From NCBI GenBank assembly GCA_019419405.1, contig DYAA01000203.1, forward strand, positions 1 through 37,097: DNA of 37,097 bases, read 5' to 3'. Position numbers and translations under genes: made by a program. Shown piece after piece: positions 24,645-31,893 of this stretch (position 1 is its first letter; each line of letters begins with the position of its first letter). Source of the stretch: Collinsella sp. GTDB taxonomy: Bacteria > Actinomycetota > Coriobacteriia > Coriobacteriales > Coriobacteriaceae. Under the pieces are notes generated by a model. The model ran no database searches and was not told the origin of the DNA. It saw only the letters and a program-made list of their open reading frames with translations.

Positions 24645-25851
24645 ATAAGCCGCAAAATCACAATCTTTGACGCAACCCTGTGCGACGGTGAGCAGTCGCC
24701 GGGCGCCAGCATGAATACCGAGGAAAAGCTCTTCATCGCCCGCCAGCTGGTGCGCATGAACGTGGACGTTATCGAGGCGGGCTTTCCCATCTCGAGTCCT
24801 GGTGACTTTCGCTCCGTACAGGAGATTGGCAAGATTGCGGGCGACCGATGCACGGTATGCGGCCTGACGCGCGCTGTCGACAGGGATATCGAAGTGGCTG
24901 CAGAGGCGCTCAAAACGGCCCAGAGGCCCCGTATCCATACAGGGCTGGGTGTGAGCACCAGTCACCTGCGCGACAAGCTCCATATGACTGAGGAAAGGGC
25001 AATTGAGTGAGCGATCCATGCCGTCAAACATGCTCGCAAGTTCGTTGACGATGTTGAGTTTTATGCCGAGGATGCCGGCCGCTCCGATCAGGAGTTTCTG
25101 GTGCGCATTATCGAGGCGGCCGTAAAGGCCGGTGCCACGGTCGTGAACATCCCCGATACGATGGGCTACAACATGCCGTGGGACTTTGGCGCCCGCATCC
25201 GTGACCTGCGCGGGCGCTGCGGGTGCGGCCGGTCAGCGTGCAGTCGACGTGATGGAGTATCGCGAGTACGAGATTGAGCGCATTGCGCGCCAGGCATTTG
25301 AGGCGGCGCGCAAACGTCGCGGCAAGGTGACGAGCGTTGATAAGCGCAACGTGCTGGAGACGAGCCGCATGTGGCGCGAGATCGTGCATCGCGTGCAAAA
25401 CGAGGAGTACTCCGACGTGGAGCTTGAGGACCTGCTCGTCGACAACGCCGCCATGCAGCTCATCAGTCGACCGGCAGACTTTGACGTCGTGGTGACGGAG
25501 AACATGTTCGGCGACATCCTGTCCGATGAGGCGGCTCAGATTACCGGATCGCTCGGTATGCTTGCCTCTGCCTCGCTGGATGATGGCGTATCGCTGTTTG
25601 GGCCGAGCGCTGGCAGCGCTCCTGACATCGCGGGGCTCGGCGTGGCCAATCCGCTGGCTCAAATCTTGTCGGTGGCGATGCTGCTGACCTACGCGCTCGA
25701 CATGGGCGAGCAAGCCGCGTGGATCGAGAGCGCCGTGGCGCGCGTGCTCGACGAGGGCTGGCGCACCCGTGACATCGCCGATGTCAACACCCCGGCAGAT
25801 AAGATCCTCGGCACCACGACGATGGGCGACAAGGTCGTCGCCGCGCTGTAG
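24645..25851 (+). pseudogene. leuA'-'leuB fusion remnant (2-isopropylmalate synthase / 3-isopropylmalate dehydrogenase)
   Basis: From 24645 the reading matches LeuA (ISRKITIFDATLCDGEQSPG, VIEAGFPISSPGDF), with AGGAGGAACAT in front, but the start triplet is ATA instead of ATG. The catalytic TLRDGEQ is TLCDGEQ (Arg lost). A TGA at 25008-25010 interrupts it; the same frame continues AIHAVKHARKFVDDVEFYAEDAGRSDQEF to IRDLRG (about 25211). The sequence then shifts frame into the C-terminal half of LeuB (RAVDVMEYREYEIERIARQA, VTSVDKRNVLETS, VTENMFGDILSDEAAQITGSLG, GSAPDIAGLGVANPL) up to the stop at 25851. The EPVHGSAPD motif is GPSAGSAPD. A deletion seems to have removed the leuA 3' half, leuCD and the leuB 5' half. 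The strain probably cannot make leucine by this locus. Confidence 0.9.
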
Positions 25852-25876
25852 GCGATGCCGATTCAAGCTGTCAAAT

Positions 25877-25933
25877 ATCTCAATCTGTAACATCTAAGGG
25901 GCAAAATCGTTCCTACCTGTTACAGATTGAGAT
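25877..25933. repeat. CTGTAACA/TGTTACAG palindromic repeat, copy C
   Basis: ATCTCAATCTGTAACA and TGTTACAGATTGAGAT flank AAGGGGCAAAATCGTTCCTA, similar in the centre to copy B (19326). It begins 25 bases after the leuB remnant. Confidence 0.88.
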
Positions 25934-25956
25934 TTTCGGCTGAGCATCCGTGGTCT

Positions 25957-26013
25957 GTCTCGATCTGTAACAGCTAACCGATTATTTGGGCCCTACCTGT
26001 TACAGATTGAGAC
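25957..26013. repeat. CTGTAACA/TGTTACAG palindromic repeat, copy D
   Basis: GTCTCGATCTGTAACA and TGTTACAGATTGAGAC flank a divergent centre ending CCCTACC. It is 23 bases after copy C, again a tandem pair. Confidence 0.88.
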
Positions 26014-26022
26014 AAACCGTTG

Positions 26023-26085
26023 GGACAGGTCGGACGAGTCAGCAAAACCACCACAAAGGTGCCGGTCCCCTTCGTGGTGGTTTTT
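26023..26085. repeat. REP-like palindrome R2 with extended left flank
   Basis: AAAACCACCAC (26044-26054) pairs with GTGGTGGTTTT. The centre is AAAGGTGCCGGTCCCCTTC. The 60 bases 26023-26082 match 28038-28097 at 57 positions, a direct repeat flanking the sigma/anti-sigma module. From 26086 to 26202 there is no clear gene; a minus-strand frame ends at a TAA supplied by this repeat but has no recognisable similarity. Confidence 0.88.
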
Positions 26086-26202
26086 AGCGCAACGAGGTGT
26101 TCCCAGCCGACCATACGGGCGGCCTTGCGCTCACGCTGCTCGATGACAGCGCATCTTTAGACGCGAAGTGCGGAACCGGGTGCATATACGAGCCGCGTAG
26201 CG

Positions 26203-27333
26203 TTACGAATTCATGGGAATGACCGTATCGCCAATTTGTACGCTTGCAATCTTGTCTGTGTCACAAACTTGCGAGAACGGCCAGGTCTTGTGGACATCAG
26301 TGGTGCCGTTATCCAGTTTATTTGCGAAATAGCCGCTGTGGCTGGTTGCGTCCTCAACATGACCGTCTTTGAACGTCACGATGAGGGGTATGTTGCCAAC
26401 GGCATCCATAGACTCCTCCATGTTTTGAGACATCTTGCCGCTGTTGTTGTCGTGTTCGATGGAACGATCTATGTTGTAGCGGACTGAAACGCCAACGCAG
26501 GATACGGTGGCCTCTTGAATCGTCGCCTTGGTGCCGTTAAAGTTGACCGATTTGGGCGCGGGAATCGTAACGGATGTATCTTCGTAATTCAGCTGGAACT
26601 TAAGATCCCATGGGCCCGTAAGTATTTTCTTATACTCGGGAAGCTCTTTGCCAGCACGTGGCACAACGAGAGAGTTGATATGCGTGCGGACGGTCCTGCC
26701 CATAAGGCCGGGTGATTCAACGCTGAACTGTGCAAAGTATTGAATGCTGGAGTCATTGGGGTTCTTGTCAATGAGCCATGATTGGCCTTGGCCGCCATGC
26801 TCGCCATCAACGTATACGTTTCCATCGACACTTCCGGCGATAGTTCCGTTCTCGCCCGGCTCGGAAAGCTTTTTCAGGGCAGCGGGATCGTCGAACGTAA
26901 GCGTATAGGCGATGGTAACCATATCCTTGTCGCCCATGATGGCGTCGGCGGTCACGGTGACTCCGTTGTTGGAGCAGCTAGCACCGACGGGCCGGCCAAT
27001 ACGGTCGATGATCTCGGTTTGAGAAGCAGGTCCGTCAAAGATGTCGGAAAGCATGTCAGAAGGAAGCGGCAGGACGCCTGTTGCCATAGCCGTGCCAGCG
27101 CCTCCAATGACGATAGCGAGGACTGCCGTTACAGCGGCAATGCGAGCGACTGTTCTTACGGGATGGCGGGCGATGCGCGGCTTGCGTCGCGTGCCATTAA
27201 AGTTGCTTTGAGCGGTCGCCGCATCGCTTGAGGCGACGGACTGAGCAATCGAGTTTGCCATGTGCTGCTTCGCATTATCGGTAAACGAAATGTGCTCCAG
27301 GGCGTGGCGATAGTCATTCGAATTCGTAGTCAT
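26203..27333 (-). CDS. Membrane-anchored putative anti-sigma factor (DUF4179-like)
   Basis: This 376-residue protein has a cytoplasmic N-terminus (1-60), one transmembrane helix (about 64-86, AAVTAVLAIVIGGAGTAMATG) and a large extracytoplasmic domain rich in beta strands (about 100-376), resembling DUF4179 proteins found next to ECF sigma factors. Two cysteines near 127 and 285 and another near the C-terminus are outside. Its start overlaps the sigma-factor gene by 20 bases, so the two are co-translated. The N-terminal part would bind the sigma factor and the outer domain would sense an envelope signal; both statements are inferred from the arrangement. I do not see a ZAS zinc motif. Confidence 0.75.
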   Translation of the reverse strand: MTTNSNDYRHALEHISFTDNAKQHMANSIAQSVASSDAATAQSNFNGTRRKPRIARHPVRTVARIAAVTAVLAIVIGGAGTAMATGVLPLPSDMLSDIFDGPASQTEIIDRIGRPVGASCSNNGVTVTADAIMGDKDMVTIAYTLTFDDPAALKKLSEPGENGTIAGSVDGNVYVDGEHGGQGQSWLIDKNPNDSSIQYFAQFSVESPGLMGRTVRTHINSLVVPRAGKELPEYKKILTGPWDLKFQLNYEDTSVTIPAPKSVNFNGTKATIQEATVSCVGVSVRYNIDRSIEHDNNSGKMSQNMEESMDAVGNIPLIVTFKDGHVEDATSHSGYFANKLDNGTTDVHKTWPFSQVCDTDKIASVQIGDTVIPMNS

Positions 27334-27874
27334 TGTGGTCTCCTTTCAAGGAAAGCCGAAGTGACGCACGTCCGCGGCTAAGGTGCTGGGCGGTTGCAGC
27401 TGGCGTCGCGTGAACGGCGTCTGCGATTTCCCTGATGCTCATGCCTGCGTAGTAGTGCAAAAGGATGGCGATGCGCTGTGCTTGAGGCAGGGCCGTGACA
27501 GCGGAAAGAATGGCGCAGTCGCGTTGCGCGAATTCTTGCTCGGTATGTGTTACGGGTGCGCAGAAATCGGGGAGCGAATCGAGGTCGACAACCGGGTGAT
27601 TCGCGTGCGTACGGCCGATATCGCGACATGCGTTCAGTGCGACTCGGATCACCCAAGCACGTTCGTGTTCGAGCGAGTCGAACGGTTGAGTGCGTTGGAG
27701 AATCTTGATCAGCGTGTCCTGGCAGATGTCTTGAGCGTCGTCAGCGGATCCAAGGGCCGAATAGCACAATCGAAGGATGAGGTCGGAATACGTGTCGACC
27801 AAGCGCTTTGCTTCCCGCTCGATCTGATCGGCATCGCATCGGAGCGTGCTATTGCGGTTACGGCGTGCAGGCAT
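27314..27874 (-). CDS. ECF-type RNA polymerase sigma factor
   Basis: A 186-residue sigma-70 family protein. Region 2 (about 20-85) includes LVDTYSDLILRLCYSALGSADDAQDICQDTLIKIL and ERAWVIRVALNACRD. Region 4 (about 115-175) includes ALPQAQRIAILLHYYAGMSIREIADAVHATPAATAQHLSRGR. GGAGGTGAC sits directly before the ATG at 27874; the longer in-frame ORF to 28003 runs through a terminator and is rejected. It is the first gene of a two-gene unit with the membrane partner, probably autoregulated. The target promoter is not obvious. Confidence 0.9.
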   Translation of the reverse strand: MPARRNRNSTLRCDADQIEREAKRLVDTYSDLILRLCYSALGSADDAQDICQDTLIKILQRTQPFDSLEHERAWVIRVALNACRDIGRTHANHPVVDLDSLPDFCAPVTHTEQEFAQRDCAILSAVTALPQAQRIAILLHYYAGMSIREIADAVHATPAATAQHLSRGRASLRLSLKGDHNDYEFE

Positions 27875-27965
27875 AGTGTCACCTCCAATTGGTCGTGGTG
27901 GATATAGGGAAGGCGTCTCGCGAGGTCCCTCTACATACAACACGGTCGAGACTGCATAAGTTGAC

Positions 27966-27991
27966 AAAAAAGACGGCACGTGAGCGCCGTC
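27966..27991 (-). terminator. Terminator of the phosphoesterase unit
   Basis: On the minus strand, GACGGCGC (27991-27984) pairs with GTGCCGTC (27979-27972, one mismatch), then six T. It lies between the phosphoesterase gene and the sigma-factor gene. Confidence 0.8.
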
Positions 27992-28037
27992 CTTACAAAA
28001 CAATGAGTGTTCTCGTTAATTACACAAGCACCGTGAT

Positions 28038-28097
28038 GGACAGGTCGGACGAGTCAGCAAAACCACCATAAAGGTGCCTATCCCCTTCGTGGTGGTT
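28038..28097. repeat. REP-like palindrome R3 with extended left flank
   Basis: AAAACCACCAT... pairs with GTGGTGGTT, around AAAGGTGCCTATCCCCTTC. It is the second copy of the 60-base direct repeat at 26023 (57 of 60 identical). It ends 8 bases from the stop codon of the phosphoesterase gene. Confidence 0.88.
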
Positions 28098-28105
28098 GTT
28101 GGCAG

Positions 28106-28816
28106 TTACCAGGGGGTTCTGGCGGTTGAAGACTCGATTGCTTCGTAGCGTTTGAGCTCGCGGCGCATGGTTTGCGAGTTGAGCCAAGCGGCCTTCCAAC
28201 CGCGCGTGGGGTAGCGCGCCTCGTCAATTTCGATCTTGGTATAGCCGCAGGCGTTGACAATCTTCGTTCCGCATGGGTGTTGGCGCTCGCGTTGAAAGTT
28301 GGGGCCGTAGCTTTGGTGCACATGCCCGTGAATCATATAGTCGGGACCCCAAGACTCAAGAGCCGCATTAAAGCACTCGAATCCTCGATGCGGCAGGTCG
28401 TCCAGGTCGCCCATGCCTGCGACGGGTGCATGGGTAAGTAGAATATCGCATCCGTCTACCAGTGCGATTTTTCGCGATAGCTTGCGCATGCGTTTTGCCA
28501 TCTCGCGCTCGGTATACATGTTCGCGCCGTCGCGGTAGCGCATGGAACCGCCCAGACCCGCAATGCGAATACCTCGGTACACATATACGCTGTCCTCAAC
28601 ACAAATGCACCCGCCCGGTGCATGGCGCGCGTAGCGGTCGTCGTGGTTGCCACGAACGTACACAAGCGGTTTGTTGATGACAGTGACCAAAAACTCAAGA
28701 TAGTCCGGATCCAGGTCGCCTGCGGATAGAATCAGGTCAACGTCCTCAAAGCGCTCCTTGCGAAAACATTCCCACAGGCAGTGCTCCTCTACATCGGCAA
28801 TGGCTAGGATATTCAT
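28106..28816 (-). CDS. Calcineurin-like metallophosphoesterase
   Basis: A 236-residue cytoplasmic protein with the binuclear metallophosphoesterase motifs in order: ADVEEH (8-13, a variant of the usual DxH), SAGDLD (GD), YVRGNHDDRY (GNHD, about 53-62), LLTHAPVAGMGD (about 126) and MIHGHVHQSYG (GHxH, about 160). Most members have DxH in the first motif; here Asp8 is followed by VEEH, so the first-metal His may be displaced. Its ATG overlaps the stop of the upstream gene by 4 bases (ATGA), which implies the two products work together. The substrate is unknown (nucleotide, phosphoprotein or phosphodiester). Confidence 0.88.
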   Translation of the reverse strand: MNILAIADVEEHCLWECFRKERFEDVDLILSAGDLDPDYLEFLVTVINKPLVYVRGNHDDRYARHAPGGCICVEDSVYVYRGIRIAGLGGSMRYRDGANMYTEREMAKRMRKLSRKIALVDGCDILLTHAPVAGMGDLDDLPHRGFECFNAALESWGPDYMIHGHVHQSYGPNFQRERQHPCGTKIVNACGYTKIEIDEARYPTRGWKAAWLNSQTMRRELKRYEAIESSTARTPW

Positions 28817-30735
28817 AGGGCACGGACCTCCGGCTCGTTATCGAGCTGCGGAATCGAGCCTATAACGTTGTCAGCCAGCCAGTTCATCTCGACAATCTGC
28901 GTACTCGGCAGGGGAGGGAAGCCCTCAATCTGAACCACGCCGTCCTGGCTGTGGAGCTCGCCGCCAAATGGGTTGATGGAGCCCTCGACAATGCCGTTGC
29001 GAAGCAGCTGCACAAGTTTACGCGTCTGATAGGGTAGGCCCGGAGCGTAGCGAATATCGATGACGCCGGAGCTCATACCGTACCAGTAGTTGACGGCGCG
29101 CACCTGCTGGTCATCGGCGGTCTCGTCCCATGTGCCGTGCAGTAGGCTGCGTACGATGAGTTCGTAGTAACGGCCCCAGTTCCATACCGGCATAGCAATA
29201 CCGGTAACTTCCTTGCCGTTTACCAGACGGTGAAGCCCGTAGGCGGTGGGGTCCTCGAGAGACTTGGACATATCGGCGCCGGTCATGACGCTCACGCCCT
29301 CGCGACACATGGCTTCGGCAAGACCGCCGGCGGGAACATCTCCCCAAGTGAGGATAATCTGCGCACGAGGGTCGAGCAGCGAGGCACCGATAGCGAAGGC
29401 GTTGATTTCGCTCAGCGCGCCCGAGGCGAAGACCGACGCATGGTAGCCAATACGGTGGTTGTCGGCCATGCTGGCGGCAAGGGCGCCCAGTAGGAACTTG
29501 GCCTCGTACATCTTTCCAAAGTACGAGCGGACGCTTTGGTGGGGAAGGCCGATTGAGCAGTTAAGGAACCGCACCTGGGGATACTCGACTGACGCCCTGA
29601 GCGTGTATTCCATGAGCCGGTGTGAGGTCGAGAAGATGACGTTCGCCCCGTGCTTTACGGCTGTCTCGACGGCGGCGTAGAACACGTCCGAATCGTGGCA
29701 GTCCTCGAACGCCTCGGTGCGCACGATGCCGCCAAAGTGCTCATCAAGATACCGGCGGCCCTGGTCGTGTAGGCTGTCCCAGCTCGACGTGGCACAGGGA
29801 AACTCGTGGATAAAGGCGATTCGCATGGGATTGGCAGTGGAGTAGACGGTCTTGCTCATAAAGAAGTTGAGCACGCCCGAGGTAGCTTTTGTCGGTGCGC
29901 CCTCTTTCTCGTTGGGCTGCGGCGCTTCGACAAGATCGACTTTGTCCTCGTCGCTTTTGCCGGCAATGACAAGCTCGCGCCAAATCTTGCACAGACGGTT
30001 GACGACGATATCCGTCGGCGTATCCAGCAGACGGTCCTGGTTGTAGACGTTGAGGTAGACGAGCATGGCATCGGCAGGCGTAATGTCCAAGTGGTCGCCG
30101 CCCGCGCGAAGATAGGCGCGCTTAAAGAGCAGGAAGGTGTGACGTAGGTAGTCGACCTTCTTTTGAGGCCATTTTTCGACAAGATCTTGGCCGAGCATTT
30201 TGGCAAGCATCTCGTAGCTGCCCGCGCGCGAAAACTCAATCTCGTACAGGGGGCATACGTACCAAAAGGCGCAAAACTCACCGTACAGGCGGCTCTCGAC
30301 GGAATCCCACTTACCGGGGTACAGACGCGTCACCTTGGCCGAAACCGTCGGAGCGTCAAGGAATTTGAGGACGCTGACACGCTTGTTGCCCTCTTGGACG
30401 TAAAAGCGGTGCATGAACTCGGTGACGATGATGGGGTCGCGGTAGCCCTCGGAGATTTGGATATCGTAGAGGTTGGACCATTTGCGGGCGAATTCGGTAT
30501 TCCGGGGGAGCAGCGGCATAAAGTTACACGAAAAGGCGGACTGGCGACCTTTGGTAACCGTGCCGACGACCATTTCGAGCGGAATGTCCCGCAGGCCGAT
30601 GTTCTCGCGCTGCCCGCAGGGAAGCTGGGCGACCAAGCTGTCGAGGTCCGTAAGATATGGATGCTCGCTTTGGCTGATGGCGCGACGGCGTCCCTGTTCG
30701 CCGCGCTTGCGCGCTTGACGATAGGCCTCTTCCAT
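28813..30735 (-). CDS. Cytoplasmic ParB-like domain fused to a BMP/PnrA-type ligand-binding domain
   Basis: This 640-residue protein has no signal peptide, lipobox or membrane helix. Residues 1-30 are basic. Residues about 45-150 resemble the ParB/sulfiredoxin-like fold: IGLRDIPLEMVVGT, YRDPIIVTEF, then FYVQEGNKRVSVLKFLDAP (EGNKR, 115-119, in the place of the ParB nucleotide-binding motif DGNRR). A helical section spans about 155-260 and a charged linker about 265-300. From MRIAFIHEF (about 304) the rest looks like the Bmp/PnrA periplasmic nucleoside-binding fold (YLDEHFG, FSTSHRLMEYTL, FLLGALAASMADNHRIGYHAS, VSVMTGADMSK, PVWNWGRYYE). GGGAG precedes the ATG. I infer a cytosolic nucleoside sensor controlling the coupled phosphoesterase; this is not demonstrated. 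Confidence 0.8.
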   Translation of the reverse strand: MEEAYRQARKRGEQGRRRAISQSEHPYLTDLDSLVAQLPCGQRENIGLRDIPLEMVVGTVTKGRQSAFSCNFMPLLPRNTEFARKWSNLYDIQISEGYRDPIIVTEFMHRFYVQEGNKRVSVLKFLDAPTVSAKVTRLYPGKWDSVESRLYGEFCAFWYVCPLYEIEFSRAGSYEMLAKMLGQDLVEKWPQKKVDYLRHTFLLFKRAYLRAGGDHLDITPADAMLVYLNVYNQDRLLDTPTDIVVNRLCKIWRELVIAGKSDEDKVDLVEAPQPNEKEGAPTKATSGVLNFFMSKTVYSTANPMRIAFIHEFPCATSSWDSLHDQGRRYLDEHFGGIVRTEAFEDCHDSDVFYAAVETAVKHGANVIFSTSHRLMEYTLRASVEYPQVRFLNCSIGLPHQSVRSYFGKMYEAKFLLGALAASMADNHRIGYHASVFASGALSEINAFAIGASLLDPRAQIILTWGDVPAGGLAEAMCREGVSVMTGADMSKSLEDPTAYGLHRLVNGKEVTGIAMPVWNWGRYYELIVRSLLHGTWDETADDQQVRAVNYWYGMSSGVIDIRYAPGLPYQTRKLVQLLRNGIVEGSINPFGGELHSQDGVVQIEGFPPLPSTQIVEMNWLADNVIGSIPQLDNEPEVRAL

Positions 30736-30790
30736 GGTGTCTACTCCCTTAGTCGTTTAAACAACGATATGAACCATGGTACCACGATGC

Positions 30791-30832
30791 GAAACCACCA
30801 CAAAGGTGCCTGTCCCCTTTGCGGTGGTTTTA
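30791..30832. repeat. REP-like palindrome R4 supplying the mscS stop codon
   Basis: AAACCACCACAAAGG (30792-30806) pairs with CCTTTGCGGTGGTTT, with TGCCTGTCC between. Read on the minus strand, the element starts TAAAACCACC, and its TAA is the stop codon of the MscS-type gene. Confidence 0.9.
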
Positions 30833-31597
30833 GGCGATGATGGGGGCGATGGCGCGGATGCAGGCGTCGGCTGCCGTAAAGGTGGTGCTGTCGTCACTGA
30901 CGATAAAGATGATCTTACCCTTAATGCCAAAGTCGCCGATCTCGCTAAAGAGCACGTAGGGTGCCTTGTCAAAGCCCGAGATGGGTGAAACGGCGACCTT
31001 GGTGGCACAGGCGAGCTCGTCTGCCAGCGCATCGAGCGAGTCCCACTTTGACGTGTCCTTCACCGCGACGGGAACGACAACGCGTCCAAAGGGCATGAGG
31101 TGCACGAGTGTGTTCTTGGAGATGTTGGAGTTGGGGACGATGATGGTCTGTCCGCAGGCGTCCTCGATGGTCGTGTGGCGCCAAGTGATGTCCTGGACCA
31201 CGCCCGACACGCCGCCGACCTCGATATTGTCGCCGGGTTTGATGATGCCCATAAAGGTCACTTGCATGCCGCCGATAAGGTTTGATAGCGTGTCCTGAAA
31301 GCCGAGCGAGATGGCGATGCCGCCGACGCCAAGAGCGGCGACGAGCGCGTTTGCGTTAATGCCAAAGCAGTTGTCGAGGATAAAGCTGCCGCCGATCATC
31401 CAAATGACGGCACGCGCGATGTTGATGAAGATGCTCGATGCGGGAAGCGGGTTGTCGTCTCGGTTGAGTAGGTGGCGCAGGGTCTTGGATGCCACCTTGG
31501 CGGCGATGGCGGTGACTATTACCAAGATGACGGCCCAGATGATGTTGTGGACCCAGCGCTGCTCAAAGAAATGAAGAATCGGTTCAAACAATTCCAT
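30830..31597 (-). CDS. Small-conductance mechanosensitive channel, MscS family
   Basis: A 255-residue membrane protein. Transmembrane helices lie at about 17-37, 55-78 and 85-115. The third is the pore helix with NALVAALGVGGIAISLGFQDTLSNLIGGM, matching the Gly/Ala-packed TM3 of MscS. The beta domain follows with GIIKPGDNIEVGGVSGVVQDITWRHTTI and VPNSNISKNTLVH, then an alpha/beta C-terminal domain. Such channels release solutes on hypo-osmotic shock. GGAGG lies 10 bases before the ATG. A T-tailed hairpin stands 44 bases upstream, so transcripts from the ABC operon should not enter. Confidence 0.92.
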   Translation of the reverse strand: MELFEPILHFFEQRWVHNIIWAVILVIVTAIAAKVASKTLRHLLNRDDNPLPASSIFINIARAVIWMIGGSFILDNCFGINANALVAALGVGGIAISLGFQDTLSNLIGGMQVTFMGIIKPGDNIEVGGVSGVVQDITWRHTTIEDACGQTIIVPNSNISKNTLVHLMPFGRVVVPVAVKDTSKWDSLDALADELACATKVAVSPISGFDKAPYVLFSEIGDFGIKGKIIFIVSDDSTTFTAADACIRAIAPIIA

Positions 31598-31640
31598 GTA
31601 GGGAAAACCTCCTAATGATCATTCAACCATGATACCCACC

Positions 31641-31670
31641 AAAAAGCCCGTCCGATCACATCGGACGGGC
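31641..31670 (-). terminator. Strong terminator upstream of mscS
   Basis: On the minus strand, GCCCGTCCGAT (31670-31660) pairs perfectly with ATCGGACGGGC (31656-31646), with a 3-base loop and five T. It ends a short transcript that begins before 31775 or the ABC operon itself. Confidence 0.92.
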
Positions 31671-31745
31671 CGATAACTTGAGATGGGGTGGCCGCGGTGG
31701 CGTAAGCTGGGCCGCCGGCGAGCACGCCGGCAAGGAGTGCGGCGG

Positions 31746-31775
31746 TCAAGCAAGACGGGGAAGGAGTCTTCTCAT
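31746..31775 (-). CDS. Possible 9-codon leader peptide or broken secreted peptide
   Basis: ATG at 31775 with AAGGAAA at good spacing encodes MRRLLPRLA and stops at TGA. One frame away, the sequence continues LTAALLAGVLAGGPAYATAATP, which joined to MRRLLPRLA would make a textbook secretion signal ending AYA. So it is either a leader peptide before the terminator at 31641 or a small exported-protein gene broken by a one-base shift. The remaining 335-base gap holds repeats R5 and R6 and no other gene. Confidence 0.3.
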   Translation of the reverse strand: MRRLLPRLA

Positions 31776-31837
31776 GGCAGTTTCCTTAGTTCTTAACCAG
31801 TGGTTCCTGCTGACGCTGGATTATCGACATGATATGC

Positions 31838-31877
31838 GAAAACCGTCGCAAAGGTATCTGTTCCTTTGCGGCGGTTT
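31838..31877. repeat. REP-like palindrome R5 (divergent)
   Basis: GAAAACCGTCGCAAAGG pairs with CCTTTGCGGCGGTTTT with one mismatch-wobble. The core is TATCTGTT, a decayed form of TGCCTGTCC. Confidence 0.75.
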
Positions 31878-31893
31878 TGACGTTTGCGCAGAT

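Noticed and set aside
26086..26202. Possible gene remnant downstream of R2 (frames on both strands are open)
   Set aside because: Neither frame shows a recognisable motif, and the stop on the minus strand comes from the repeat; too short to decide.
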